Shown here one piece after another: positions 19,416 through 28,865 of a DNA stretch of 64,000 nt. Where the stretch lies: assembly GCF_014490555.1 (NCBI RefSeq), contig NZ_CP061032.1:2274497-2338496 (forward strand), read 5' to 3'. How positions within the stretch are numbered: the first letter of the stretch is position 1; every line of letters starts with the position of its first letter. Position numbers and translations under genes: made by a program. The stretch comes from Corynebacterium lujinxingii (GTDB lineage Bacteria > Actinomycetota > Actinomycetes > Mycobacteriales > Mycobacteriaceae). The notes beneath the pieces were generated by a model, which did not search any database, was not told where the DNA came from, and was given only the letters and a program-made list of their open reading frames with translations.

Positions 19416-20137
19416 TGACACACTCCTTACTCCTCCTGCTTAAAGGACCGATACAGTCCTGGGGCGATGAAAGCAGGTACAAGACGCGAGCGACTGCGAC
19501 CACCCCAACGAAATCGGGAATCGTCGGACTGATCGCAGCTGCTCAAGGTCGCCGACGCACCGATGACATCGAGGACCTTGCCAAATTGCGCCTTGCGGTC
19601 CGCGTCGATCAGTCCGGCAGTTTGCTGCGCGACTATCAGACTGCGCAGCCTTGGCAAACGCGTCCGCAAGACCCTGCACAGCTGGTCACTCGCTACTTCC
19701 TCTCGGATGCAGCGTTTGTGGCTGCGGTAGAGCACGATGACCGACCACTGCTTGAAAGCATGGCCGAGTCGCTCCGGAAACCCACTTATCCGTTGTTCAT
19801 GGGTCGTCGTTCCTGTCCCGTGCATCCTGGGCTGGTGATCGGTATCGACGACTCCGATGCTGAAACCGCACTTCGCAGTCATAAGACCTGGTACGCGAAC
19901 GATATTCATAAGCAACAGGCACCGAAAGAGGTGTCGCTCGCGCTGTACCGCGACGCGAACGGTGCTGAACCCGGTGCGGTTCCGCGGCAGGACGTCCCAC
20001 TTTCTTTTGACCCCAAGCACAGGCGCTACGGGTGGCGGGATGTCGTTCGCTGCACGGATGTTGTGCTTGACAACCCGCACGGTGTCGAAGAGTCTGTCGG
20101 CACTGATGAGTTCTTCGAGGCGGTGGTTCGCGCGTGA
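19415..20137 (+). CDS. cas5e: Cascade subunit Cas5e (CasD)
   Basis: A 240-residue RAMP protein. The N-terminus LLLLLKGPIQSWGDESRYKTRATATTPTKSGIVGLIAAAQG is diagnostic of Cas5e, which caps the crRNA 5' handle. PTYPLFMGRRSCPVHPGLV also matches the family. It overlaps cas7 by one base and cas6e by four (GTGA). Confidence 0.96.
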   Translation: MTHSLLLLLKGPIQSWGDESRYKTRATATTPTKSGIVGLIAAAQGRRRTDDIEDLAKLRLAVRVDQSGSLLRDYQTAQPWQTRPQDPAQLVTRYFLSDAAFVAAVEHDDRPLLESMAESLRKPTYPLFMGRRSCPVHPGLVIGIDDSDAETALRSHKTWYANDIHKQQAPKEVSLALYRDANGAEPGAVPRQDVPLSFDPKHRRYGWRDVVRCTDVVLDNPHGVEESVGTDEFFEAVVRA

Positions 20138-20835
20138 CAACGTTGACTCGTATCTCTCTCAACCCCGCACGCAGACAGGGCGTAAAACTCCTCACCGACC
20201 CCCAGGCCATGCATGCTGCGGTCAGGTCGGCCTTTCCACCCGACATTTCGCAGACGGACGCTCGTGTGCTTTGGCGAGTCGACAAGCGACCGCATGAGCA
20301 TGTGCTTTACATTGTGGGGCCGGAGAAGCCGACGGGGGCGCACATTGTCGAACAGGCAGGCTGGGACACGCGCCCAGCTCAGTCAGCCGACTATGAGCGT
20401 TTTCTTTCGGCATTGACCCGGGGGCAGCGTTGGCGTTTTGAGCTCGTCGCCAATCCCACGTATTCCGAACCTCGTGAAGGAAAGCGTGGCAAGGTGAAAC
20501 CCCATGTATCCGCTCGAAATCAGCTCAACTGGTTGTACAAACAGTCTGAGCGAGCCGGCTTCTGCCTAGCGCCGCGTATCGACGACACCGTTGCCGACGA
20601 GGAACGCGCACGGTGGAATGTCGCAGACCAACCACAGGTGCTCGAACGGTGGACGGACGTGTTTCGACGCGATAAGAAATCTCGTAACGCGCCACCGGTC
20701 CGTATTTCTAAGGCACGGTTTGTCGGCACGCTCGAAGTAACCGATCCTGACCGTTTACGGACCACTCTGACTCAAGGAATTGGTCGCGGGCGCGCCTACG
20801 GTTGTGGCCTGCTTACCCTCGCACCGGTGAAGTAA
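20134..20835 (+). CDS. cas6e: CRISPR RNA endoribonuclease Cas6e (CasE)
   Basis: A 233-residue protein with a GTG start overlapping the cas5e stop. It cuts the repeat hairpin and stays bound to the crRNA 3' end. The N-terminal MHAAVRSAF segment holds the family's conserved His near residue 26, and the C-terminal GIGRGRAYGCGLLTLAP is the Gly-rich RNA-binding loop of RAMP nucleases. The repeat's six-base-pair CCCCGC/GCGGGG stem is a suitable substrate. Confidence 0.95.
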   Translation: MTTLTRISLNPARRQGVKLLTDPQAMHAAVRSAFPPDISQTDARVLWRVDKRPHEHVLYIVGPEKPTGAHIVEQAGWDTRPAQSADYERFLSALTRGQRWRFELVANPTYSEPREGKRGKVKPHVSARNQLNWLYKQSERAGFCLAPRIDDTVADEERARWNVADQPQVLERWTDVFRRDKKSRNAPPVRISKARFVGTLEVTDPDRLRTTLTQGIGRGRAYGCGLLTLAPVK

Positions 20836-21774
20836 TGGCTGCCACCCCGCAAGAAGTCCCTATTGCGAGACAGGCTTTGTCCCAGATGGGCAACCGTATC
20901 TCGTTTCTGTACATCGAACGCGCCACCGTCAACCGAGACGGCAATGCGCTTACGATCACAGACCAACGAGGCGTTGCCCATGTCGCCGCCACGCAACTGG
21001 CTGTTCTGCTCCTCGGACCAGGAACCCGGATTACCTACGCCGCCATGGCACTTCTTGGGGACGCCGGCGTGTCGACTGTGTGGGTAGGGGAGCGCGGCGT
21101 GCGTTACTACGCGAGTGGTAGACCACCTGCGAAGTCATCGAGAATGGCGGAGTTACAAGCGGAAATAGTCACGAACCAGAGAAAGCGGCTTGCCTGCGCA
21201 AAGCGGATGTACAGCCTGCGATTCCCTGGAGAGGACCTCACCGGGCTTTCTATGGCGAAGCTCCGAGGCCGCGAGGGGGCACGGATGAAGAAGGTCTACG
21301 CCCGCGAAGCGGAACGAGTGGGAATTAATTGGAACCGGCGCGCCTATGATCCGAATGACTACGACTCTTCCGATCCGATCAACCAAGCGTTAACCTCCGC
21401 TAACTCGGCCCTTTACGGCATCGCGCATGCAGTTATCGCCGGGCTCGGTTTTGTGCCCGCTCGGGGTTGTGCATAACGGGACCGATCGCGCGTTTGTGTA
21501 CGACATCGCGGACCTTTACAAGGCGGAGATCGCCATACCTGCAGCATTTGATGCGGTAGCGTCCGGAGCGATGAAGCCTGGCGTTGCTGTAAGACGACTC
21601 GTGCGCGATGCGGTTGTGGAAAAACGGCTCATGCCGAGAATGGTCAACGACCTCAAATACGTCATGGACGTGACCGATGAAGACACATTTTCAGACGCCG
21701 AACTGTTCCTGTGGAGTGAATTAGAAGTCATCGCCTCCGGCGTAAATTGGTCAGAACAAGAGGCCACACCATGA
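20835..21774 (+). pseudogene. cas1e: Frameshifted cas1 (type I-E integrase Cas1e)
   Basis: Translation from the ATG at 20835 gives a normal Cas1e up to GIAHAVIAGLGFVPA, then leaves frame and stops at 21474-21476. The rest continues in another frame from about 21462, LGVVHNGTDRAFVYDIADLYKAEIAIP, to the stop at 21772-21774. A loss of two bases from a CTCT-like run near 21459-21463 would explain it. The N-terminal part keeps the Glu metal ligand region (RGREGARMKKVY), but the His (GVVHNG) and Asp (YDIADLYK) ligands are beyond the shift. Cas1 activity should be lost unless ribosomes slip here or the base call is wrong. The downstream half overlaps cas2 by four bases. Confidence 0.88.
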
Positions 21775-22115
21775 TGGTTCTCGTAGTCACTGCGTGCCCT
21801 GCCGGTCTGCGCGGAGACCTCAGCAAATGGTTGATGGAAATCGCGCCGGGAACCTTCGTCGGTAAACCATCCGCAAGGATCCGCGAGCTGCTCTGGCAAC
21901 GAACGACCGACCTGGTGAAAGACGGACGGGCTCTGCTGGTTTACTCCAGCAACAATGAACAGGGGATGGAGTTTCGCACGCACAGGTACGACTGGACGCC
22001 TACTGACTATGACGGCCTCACGCTAATGGTTCGCCCCAGCGCACCACACTCTTATGCCCGCCGAACGGGGTGGAGCAACGCGCGACATCAGCGCAAGCGC
22101 TACAAATCAAGATAG
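21771..22115 (+). CDS. cas2e: CRISPR-associated endoribonuclease-like Cas2e
   Basis: A 114-residue protein starting at the ATG at 21771, overlapping the last codons of cas1 (ATGA). MVLVVTACPAGLRGDLSKWLMEIAPGTFVGKPSARIRELLW matches the I-E Cas2 pattern, including VGKPSARIRE. In E. coli Cas2 bridges two Cas1 dimers for spacer capture. It is intact here, but with cas1 broken it has no obvious partner. Last gene of the operon. Confidence 0.95.
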   Translation: MMVLVVTACPAGLRGDLSKWLMEIAPGTFVGKPSARIRELLWQRTTDLVKDGRALLVYSSNNEQGMEFRTHRYDWTPTDYDGLTLMVRPSAPHSYARRTGWSNARHQRKRYKSR

Positions 22116-22128
22116 ACCCCAAACCAAA

Positions 22129-22144
22129 TGTTTCACGTGGAACA
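22129..22144. promoter_or_regulatory. parS-type site (TGTTTCACGTGGAACA)
   Basis: It differs from the bacterial parS consensus TGTTTCACGTGAAACA at one base (G for A at position 12), in the short gap after cas2. It is the origin-distal member of a series of seven such sites up to 50.3 kb; ParB is encoded at 59-60 kb. Confidence 0.8.
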
Positions 22145-22148
22145 AAAG

Positions 22149-22186
22149 AAAACCGGCCGTGCCCCTTCCGAGGCACCGGCCGGTTT
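22149..22186. terminator. Bidirectional terminator between cas2 and the surface-protein gene
   Basis: AAACCGGCCG-TGCC pairs with GGCACCGGCCGGTTT with a one-base bulge. A-rich on the left and T-rich on the right, it can end both the rightward cas operon and the leftward gene stopping at 22202. Confidence 0.85.
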
Positions 22187-22201
22187 CCCACGCAACGGCT
22201 G

Positions 22202-25200
22202 CTAGCGGCGGATCATGTCGATGTAATCGTCAACGTATTGCTTCAGGTCGACCCCAATGAAGTCCAGCAATGTCGCGATGAGACCAACGATTCCGAGCGC
22301 ACCCAGCAGCGTCAGCAGTACGCCCAGCGGGGTGATCGTCGCACTGGAGCCAACGGTCAGAGAGCTGCCCTCGTTCGGACGCGGCTGATCTGCAGTAGCA
22401 CGCGGTTCAGTGGTCACTGTCTCCGTGACGCGCTCGTCCGCCTTCTCCACGGTCGACGTCGCACCCGGCAGGACAACCGTCGTGGGGGTGACAACCGTCG
22501 TCGGTACTTCACGGGTGACCGTGGTGCCCGGCGCGGTGGACACCGTGGTCGCGGTGGAGACGACGGTAGTCGGCGTGGCCACAGTGGTCGGCTCGACAAC
22601 GGTGGAGAGCTCCTTGACCGTTTCCGTGACGCGCTCGCCCGGCTTCTCCACGGTCGACGTCGCACCCGGCAGGACAACCGTGGTCGGAACCTCACGGGTG
22701 ACCGTGGTGCCCGGCGCGGTGGACACCGCAGTCGCGGTGGTGTTGCGTTCCACGGTCGTCGGCACGGTCACCGTCGTCGGGGTGACAACAGTGGTGGGGA
22801 CGACGGTCGTGCTCGGGGCGGTGATTGTCGTCGGCACGGTGACGGTGGTGGGTGTGACCACGGTCGTAGTGGTAGTCACAGTCTCCGGTGTCGAAGTTGC
22901 CGGCTCCTCAAACGTGAAGGTACGGAACGCGCTGTAGCGCGGGTCGGCCGCGGCACCGTCCTTGTCCGGTCGCTGCGAGCGGGCGTACCAGAGGTACTCC
23001 GCGCCCGGCTCCAGGCTGTCCCATTCGAAGGTAGCCTCCGTGCCGTCAGCAACGGATGCGGAACCGAGCTCCGTCGGCGCGCTGAACGCCGCAATACCAG
23101 AGGTGGACACCTGCTTGTCGTACTGCAGGTCCGCCTCGTAGACGAACTCGTCGGACTCCGGCGTGTAGCCGAGGTCGCGCGGGTCGTTCTTCCACGGTTC
23201 GAAGGACTGCAGGCGCGGCGAGTAGGCGTTCGCTGCGACCAGGCCCGAGTCGAGGTCGAACTGGTAGAGGCGGGTGTACAGCGCGTCGCGTGCGCCATCT
23301 TCCTCGTAGGACTGGTAGTCGGCCACCGTCTCAATGACGTGGGTGCCGTCCTCACGCTCGGTCACACGCTGGCGCACGCCGTGCAGGTGGCCGGAAAAGA
23401 CGAGCACCACGTTGGAGTAGGGCTTGACCAGGCGCTCGAAGAGCAGGTCGCCCTGCGCAGTCCAACGGCCGTTGCCCGGGTTGGATCGTTCGTCCTCTTC
23501 CGGGCGCAGGTACTCGTGGGTGCTGAACACCACGTTGTGGCCCGGGTGGTCCTTGATCACTTGCTCCGCCCACTGAATCTCTTCCTCGGAGGAGTCGAAG
23601 CCCATCTGCAGCATGAGGAACTTCGCGCCGTCACGCTCGACGGTGAAGTAGTTCGACGCCATGCCGTCCGGGCCGTGGCCGCCGAACCAGGGGTCGGACT
23701 CGTAGCGCTCGGCGGGGAAGTACTTGTTAAACATCTCGTTCGACGCGCCCCACACGTTGTCGTGGTTGCCCGGCAAGATGCCGTACGGCATTCCGGCGTC
23801 TTCGAAGATCTTCATAATCTTAGATGCGCGTTCGAACTCGAGCACCGCACGATCCGGCTCCTGGTTGCCGCGCAGCCAGTTCTGAATCACGTCGCCGGTG
23901 TGCACGGAAGCGATGATGTCGCGCGCGTCCTTGTTGGCTGCCAGCCACGCGATCATCTGGGTGTACGAGGTCGGGTTCTGCTCGGTCAGATACTGCGAGT
24001 CCGTCACGTGAGCGATGGTCAGATCGTACTCGCCCGGGGTCTTGAACTGCTGGTTCGTCTCATCGTCGGAGTCCGAGAACGGATCTGCCACGCGCTTGCC
24101 GTCTTGGACCAGCACGTCAACCTTGCCGTCGCGGTAGTAGTCGCTCACAGCACCAGTGCCGACAAGCGTGATCTCGCTGCCGTTTTCGCCGGCGCCCGTG
24201 TCCACGCGGTCCCACGCGTTCGTGGTGTGGTTGTAGAAATACATCTGTACCTCGTGGCGGTCGCGGGACTTGCCAGTCCACGCGATGGACACCGAATCGC
24301 CTTCCGGCTGCTCGACGGCCAGTTCGAAGCGTTGGTAGGGGAAAGCGCGGCCAGCGTCACGCGCGGCTTCGTCCATCTTCGTCACGTCGGCAGCGCGTTT
24401 CTCGTTCTCGCCCACGCGGGAATCGAGTGCCGCAGTCGACGACGCGCCGATGAACCCGGCCGATTTCGCCCAATCGATCTTCGCTGCCTTCGCGCCGTAC
24501 GCGGTCACGTCCGCATCGCCGGTACCGGACACGGTCATGGTCGAGGAGCTCTCGCTTAGCGACGACACCGGCGTCCGCTTCGCACGCTCCACCTCCACCG
24601 GATCCAACGACCCCTCTACCGGCACCGTCACATCGCGGTACTCCGGACCATCTGCTGAGCCCGGGGTCGCAGGCGCGGTGAAGAAGTCCGCCCAGTTGTT
24701 GCCGGTCGCCTGCACACGGTGCCAGGCGTAGCCGTGCTTCTGTGCCTCCTCGATGGAGGTAAACCGCATGCGCCGGTCCAGCGGAACACCGGCAGTAGAG
24801 CACGGGCCTTCCGGCGCGTTGGTAACGGCTCCGACGTCGTCGTAGTACACGCCCACAGCGTCGAGGAGGGTGCCGGTGCCGTCGGTAAGCGTTGCGCCGT
24901 AGCCCTCCTGCTCGAAGGTGGCGTCGGTGCTCAGCGCACCATCGACCCCGGCCTCCGGACGTGCGACGGTGAGTACGCCGCCCGGCGCCAACTTCATGCC
25001 TTCCGGCACGATCGCGGCAGGATCGAGCATGCGGCGGCCCTTGGCGTCGCAGTAATCCACGCGCATGCCAGACAGGTCCGCCTCCTTGTGGCCACGGTTG
25101 ATGATCTCCACATACTGAGCCTGCTGCCCGTTCGGGCCGCCGGCGGCGATCTCGTTGATCACCACGTCGCCGAGCTTCGGCTTCTGCGGTTCAATCGGCT

Positions 25201-27364
25201 GCACGTCGGTGGTGTACTCGCCCGGAGTGCGCGTTGCGCGGACGAAGTCTTTGGCGTTGTCGCCGGTCGTCGATACGCGCTGGTAGGACTCGCCAGAGCC
25301 GAAATCGAGCGTGTTCGCCAGCGGGCTACCGGTGGTGCACGGCGAATCAACACGGTCGAACACGCCGACAGAATCGACGATGTTCAGGTCGCCGTCGACC
25401 ACCATCACGCCGAACCCGGCGTCGGCGTTGAAGGAGGTGTCGTAGGTCGCGTCCGGGTTCTGAACCGTGGAGTCCTTCCCGGAGCGCGCTGCGGTGAACA
25501 CCTCACCGGGCGCCATCTCGCCGTCCGGCAGCGTCAACTGCAGCATGTCCTTGTACACGCGGCCGGTGCCGGAGCAGCGGTACACCTGCCACCCGGTGAC
25601 GTCGACAGGCGTATCGCCGGTGTTGGTCAGCTCGAGGAAATTGTCGCCCGTGCCGCCCGGGCCACCGTTGGTGAGCTCCGTGATCTTCACCGGGGAATCG
25701 ACCCGGCGGTGCACCGGAGCCTCAGCGTTACGACGACCCGGGGTCCGCTCCGCAACAACAAAATCGCGCCGATCATCGCCGGTGATGTCCACGCGCTGCC
25801 ATGACTCCCCGATCAGACCGTTGAGTACGCCAGGCAGGGGAGCGCCGTTCGCGCAGAAGCTCTCCACATCCTCGCGTGCCGACCCGACGCGGTCCACAAT
25901 CTTGCCGTCCTGGTCGAACACCAGGAGGCCGTACTGGGTGGCGAAGGAAATGCCGAAGGTCTGATCCTGCGCTGCCCGGATGTCGGCGCCAGCCTGACCG
26001 GAACGGCCTGCGGTGAGACGCTGCCCCGGCTCCAACACGACACCATTGAGCTGCTCAGCAGACAGCTGCGGGACAGAAGCGCGCACGCCGGTGCCGATGC
26101 AGCGATACACAGTCCACCCCGTCATATCCTGCGGCTGATCGCCGTAGTTTTGCAGCTCGAAGAAGATGTCTCCGTTGCCGCCCGGGCCGGTATTCGTCAT
26201 CTCGGAGACGAGCACGTTCGGTCCACCCGTGGTGTGCGGTTCCTCGTGCGTGTACTCCGGCTCCCGCTCCTCGACCTCATCGCGGACCGCGATCGCGTTC
26301 GGCGTGCGCTCCGCAGCGGCAAAGTCCGTCGCGTTGTCGCCGGTGTTCGAGGTGCGCTGGTACGACACGCCAGCCTTGGCGTCCAGGCTGGCGTAGGGCA
26401 GCGGGTTGCCGTCGGCGGCCGCGGAATCCTGGTTGTCGGCCCAGGCGACACGGTCCCAGACGGCTCCGGTGGCGTCGTAAAGCACAACGCCCGCAGCGCC
26501 ATCGGTGAAGTTGCGGCCGTTCTCGTCGCGCGGCACAACAAGCGCTTCGCCCGGCGCGAGCTTGTCCGCCGGCATCTGGCTAGCCCACGTGTAGCCTGCG
26601 AAACGCCGCCCGAACTGGTTGACCACGTCAATGCGCAGATCTGCGATGTCCACATCTTGCTCGCCGTAGTTGGCGATCTCGATCAGGCCCTCACCGTCTG
26701 GGCCGGTATGCGCTACCTCGGAGATGAGCACGTCACCGCGGCGCGGCGCAGGGGAGGGTTCAGTGGCATTCGAGTTGCCCGGAGTGCGTGGTGCCCGGAT
26801 GAAATCGGCAGCGTTGTCGTTGGTGTCCTTGATGCGCTGGAAGCTCTCGCCAGCCGCGGAGTCCGTGGTGTTGGCGAGCACGGTGCCTTCACCGCAGTCC
26901 TGCTTCGCAGTTCCCGGGAACTGGATGGCGACGGCGTCGACGGTATCCCCGTTCTTGTCGCGCAACAGCGCACCGTAGGACTCGTTAGCCAGCGACGTGC
27001 CGTAGCGGGCCTTCACGTCAGCATCCGCAAGCGTGGATTGATCGTGCTTTCGCGCGAACAGCCACGTCTCACCGGCCTCGATCGTGCCGTCGAGCTCGTT
27101 TTGCGGGCCGGACGCCACGGATCCGCTACCGGTGCAACGGAAGAGCTGCCACCCGGTCACGTCCACCGGCTCGTCACCCCAGTTGGAGATCTCGATGAAG
27201 TTGTCGTGGTAGCCGCCCGGACCACCGTTAGCGATTTCACTGATCACAACCCCGTTGGTCTGCTGCGCCTGTGCAGGCACAACATTCACCACGGCCGGTA
27301 GTGCAACGACAAGGCTTGACGCCAAAGCCGCGCAGCCACGCACCGCGCGCTTCCTAATTCCCAT
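22202..27364 (-). CDS. Large secreted surface protein with lamin-tail repeats and a calcineurin-like phosphoesterase domain
   Basis: A 1720-residue protein with a Sec signal peptide ending near PAQAQQ. Five lamin-tail-like domains follow, each opening with a variant of VISEIANGGPGG and an EIxNxGDxPVDVTGWxxxRC segment (starts near residues 38, 203, 383, 556 and 735). The phosphoesterase domain spans about residues 1110-1330 with the metal motifs IAHVTDSQY, HTGDVIQN, LPGNHDN, FSTHEY and FSGHLHG, so it looks catalytically complete. A Thr/Val/Pro-rich wall-spanning stretch (~1490-1655) leads to a hydrophobic helix and a short charged tail. No LPxTG motif is visible. Ribosome site GAGGAACT precedes the ATG at 27364. 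Likely a wall-associated phosphohydrolase or nuclease-type enzyme; the substrate is unknown. Confidence 0.85.
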   Translation of the reverse strand: MGIRKRAVRGCAALASSLVVALPAVVNVVPAQAQQTNGVVISEIANGGPGGYHDNFIEISNWGDEPVDVTGWQLFRCTGSGSVASGPQNELDGTIEAGETWLFARKHDQSTLADADVKARYGTSLANESYGALLRDKNGDTVDAVAIQFPGTAKQDCGEGTVLANTTDSAAGESFQRIKDTNDNAADFIRAPRTPGNSNATEPSPAPRRGDVLISEVAHTGPDGEGLIEIANYGEQDVDIADLRIDVVNQFGRRFAGYTWASQMPADKLAPGEALVVPRDENGRNFTDGAAGVVLYDATGAVWDRVAWADNQDSAAADGNPLPYASLDAKAGVSYQRTSNTGDNATDFAAAERTPNAIAVRDEVEEREPEYTHEEPHTTGGPNVLVSEMTNTGPGGNGDIFFELQNYGDQPQDMTGWTVYRCIGTGVRASVPQLSAEQLNGVVLEPGQRLTAGRSGQAGADIRAAQDQTFGISFATQYGLLVFDQDGKIVDRVGSAREDVESFCANGAPLPGVLNGLIGESWQRVDITGDDRRDFVVAERTPGRRNAEAPVHRRVDSPVKITELTNGGPGGTGDNFLELTNTGDTPVDVTGWQVYRCSGTGRVYKDMLQLTLPDGEMAPGEVFTAARSGKDSTVQNPDATYDTSFNADAGFGVMVVDGDLNIVDSVGVFDRVDSPCTTGSPLANTLDFGSGESYQRVSTTGDNAKDFVRATRTPGEYTTDVQPIEPQKPKLGDVVINEIAAGGPNGQQAQYVEIINRGHKEADLSGMRVDYCDAKGRRMLDPAAIVPEGMKLAPGGVLTVARPEAGVDGALSTDATFEQEGYGATLTDGTGTLLDAVGVYYDDVGAVTNAPEGPCSTAGVPLDRRMRFTSIEEAQKHGYAWHRVQATGNNWADFFTAPATPGSADGPEYRDVTVPVEGSLDPVEVERAKRTPVSSLSESSSTMTVSGTGDADVTAYGAKAAKIDWAKSAGFIGASSTAALDSRVGENEKRAADVTKMDEAARDAGRAFPYQRFELAVEQPEGDSVSIAWTGKSRDRHEVQMYFYNHTTNAWDRVDTGAGENGSEITLVGTGAVSDYYRDGKVDVLVQDGKRVADPFSDSDDETNQQFKTPGEYDLTIAHVTDSQYLTEQNPTSYTQMIAWLAANKDARDIIASVHTGDVIQNWLRGNQEPDRAVLEFERASKIMKIFEDAGMPYGILPGNHDNVWGASNEMFNKYFPAERYESDPWFGGHGPDGMASNYFTVERDGAKFLMLQMGFDSSEEEIQWAEQVIKDHPGHNVVFSTHEYLRPEEDERSNPGNGRWTAQGDLLFERLVKPYSNVVLVFSGHLHGVRQRVTEREDGTHVIETVADYQSYEEDGARDALYTRLYQFDLDSGLVAANAYSPRLQSFEPWKNDPRDLGYTPESDEFVYEADLQYDKQVSTSGIAAFSAPTELGSASVADGTEATFEWDSLEPGAEYLWYARSQRPDKDGAAADPRYSAFRTFTFEEPATSTPETVTTTTTVVTPTTVTVPTTITAPSTTVVPTTVVTPTTVTVPTTVERNTTATAVSTAPGTTVTREVPTTVVLPGATSTVEKPGERVTETVKELSTVVEPTTVATPTTVVSTATTVSTAPGTTVTREVPTTVVTPTTVVLPGATSTVEKADERVTETVTTEPRATADQPRPNEGSSLTVGSSATITPLGVLLTLLGALGIVGLIATLLDFIGVDLKQYVDDYIDMIRR

Positions 27365-27586
27365 ATCCAGTTCCTCTTTTCAGCAAACGACGCGTCCCAC
27401 GGTGGGGCGCACGGGAGGGAATGTAGGCGGTTAAACGAAACCTTGGTTTACCTTAAAGTAAATTATAAATTAACTTAATAATTTGCTGCTACCTCGTTTT
27501 ATGTTCGAGTGTCCCTCATGCAAATACTGCACAGCAGCGCGCCACTTTTCGACGATCTTCCCGTGAACAAAACTTCCGACACAGTA
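27365..27586. promoter_or_regulatory. AT-rich promoter region of the surface-protein gene
   Basis: Bases ~27430-27490 are sharply AT-rich, with the palindrome AAACCTTGGTTT (27439-27450) and a long A/T run containing TTAAAGTAAATT and AAATTAACTTAA. Such a region suits a regulated promoter. No known corynebacterial operator is recognised with confidence and no gene is seen. Confidence 0.4.
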
Positions 27587-27602
27587 TGTTTCACGTGGAA
27601 CA
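27587..27602. promoter_or_regulatory. parS-type site (TGTTTCACGTGGAACA)
   Basis: Identical to the variant at 22129, with G at position 12. It directly abuts the stop codon of the ornithine-cyclodeaminase-family gene. Confidence 0.8.
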
Positions 27603-28496
27603 TCACGACGCCGCCGCAGCCAACGCCCGCGCCACCGCCAAGTCCTCCCACGGCATGCCGACCGTCTTAAACACGATGCGTCGGCTGGTGTTCAACGAAA
27701 CATTGCCGCGGACCACGTCGGCCATGGACACGACGTCGTCCCACGCAAGCGCACCCTCCTCAACAGCGATGGCGACATCGCCGGCCTCGCGCTTGGCGGC
27801 CTCGAGATCCTCGACAATCACCTGCGCTCCGTCCAAAACGTCAGTGGCCAGTTCGCGCGTATCGGTGGTGTGGGCGCCGACGGCAAGCACGATGGCGTCG
27901 TCGCGAAGATGCTCAGCGCTCAGGATCGGGGAAGGCGACGAGGTCGCGGTGACCACCAGATCAGCACCGGCCACTGCCTCGTCGGCCGCGGCTGACCCAG
28001 CCTCAACCCAGGGATACGCAAAACCGTCCGGTCGGGTCCGGGAGACGAACGTGCACGAGACGTCAAGGAGATCTTCGAGCGTTCTGGCGTGTCCGTGGCC
28101 CTGGGCGCCGGTGCCGAAGATGACGGCGTTTACGGGGTCGTCGAGAAGCGAAAGCACCCCGGCGACGGCGACGGCGGGGGTGCGGAGGGTGGTGAGCGCG
28201 GCGGCGTCGATAAGCCACTCCGGCGTGAGTGTTTCGCCGCCCATGAGCAGGTACGAGCCCTGGACCAGCGGGACGTCCACGGTCGAGCCCGGCGGCTGGA
28301 TGCCGAGCACCTTCACGCCGACTGCGCCGTCGAGCGCCGACGGGAGCAGGTGCATCTCGCCGTGGGGGAAGGCGACCTTCTGGCGCTGCGGGTCAGTAGC
28401 GGGGTCAAAACCGCTGAGCAGCGCGTCGCGCACGGCCTGCACCGCGGCGGCGGGGGAGAGGGTAGCCATTGCTTCGTCGTAGTCCACGTAGCGCAT
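27603..28496 (-). CDS. Ornithine cyclodeaminase/mu-crystallin family protein
   Basis: A 297-residue NAD(P)-dependent enzyme starting MRYVDYDEAMATLSP. The pattern GVKVLGI, GSYLLMGGETLTPEWLIDAAALTTLRTPAVA and the Rossmann segment AVIFGTGAQGHGHARTLE is typical of the OCD family, which includes ornithine cyclodeaminases, alanine and ketimine dehydrogenases. The exact substrate cannot be decided. It stands alone on the minus strand and holds a copy of the dispersed 13-mer at 28137. Confidence 0.88.
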   Translation of the reverse strand: MRYVDYDEAMATLSPAAAVQAVRDALLSGFDPATDPQRQKVAFPHGEMHLLPSALDGAVGVKVLGIQPPGSTVDVPLVQGSYLLMGGETLTPEWLIDAAALTTLRTPAVAVAGVLSLLDDPVNAVIFGTGAQGHGHARTLEDLLDVSCTFVSRTRPDGFAYPWVEAGSAAADEAVAGADLVVTATSSPSPILSAEHLRDDAIVLAVGAHTTDTRELATDVLDGAQVIVEDLEAAKREAGDVAIAVEEGALAWDDVVSMADVVRGNVSLNTSRRIVFKTVGMPWEDLAVARALAAAAS

Positions 28497-28529
28497 GGCG
28501 ACCAGTGTAGGGCAGCGCCGCTTTCCCGA

Positions 28530-28862
28530 TTAGGCGCTAGCGAGCTTTTGCACAACCCAAGCATTTAAGGAGACGCCTTCTCGCGCCGCGTCCACAGCCA
28601 ACTTGCGATGCAAAGAACTACTGACTCTGACGTTGAACCGACCGGAGAATGTGCGCTCACCGAAAGGTTGTGGAACTACTTCCCCGTTGGCCTCTAAGTC
28701 TGACAGGACCTCGGCTACCAGATTGCGAAGTCCCTCCTGAGAGCGGCCTGCGTCGTCATCCATCCAGCTCAGAGAAGGGAACTCGGCGACCGTAGAGACG
28801 AACTCCCCGTCTTCCTTGGACCAAAATGTTTGGTACGTGTATTTTTCCGCTTGCGTTGCCAT
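28530..28862 (-). CDS. hicB: HicB-family antitoxin
   Basis: A 110-residue protein with the two expected parts. An N-terminal partial RNase-H-like HicB domain (YTYQTFWSKEDGEFVSTVAEFPSLSWMDDDAGRSQEGLRNLVAEVLSDL) is followed by a C-terminal ribbon-helix-helix DNA-binding segment (SGRFNVRVSSSLHRKLAVDAAREGVSLNAWVVQKL). It should neutralise the upstream HicA and repress the pair's own promoter. The gap to hicA is only three bases. Confidence 0.85.
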   Translation of the reverse strand: MATQAEKYTYQTFWSKEDGEFVSTVAEFPSLSWMDDDAGRSQEGLRNLVAEVLSDLEANGEVVPQPFGERTFSGRFNVRVSSSLHRKLAVDAAREGVSLNAWVVQKLASA

Positions 28863-28865
28863 CGA

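Noticed and set aside
22070..24559. 829-codon open frame antisense to the surface-protein gene
   Set aside because: Arg/Gly/His-rich low-complexity translation opposite a gene with clear domains.
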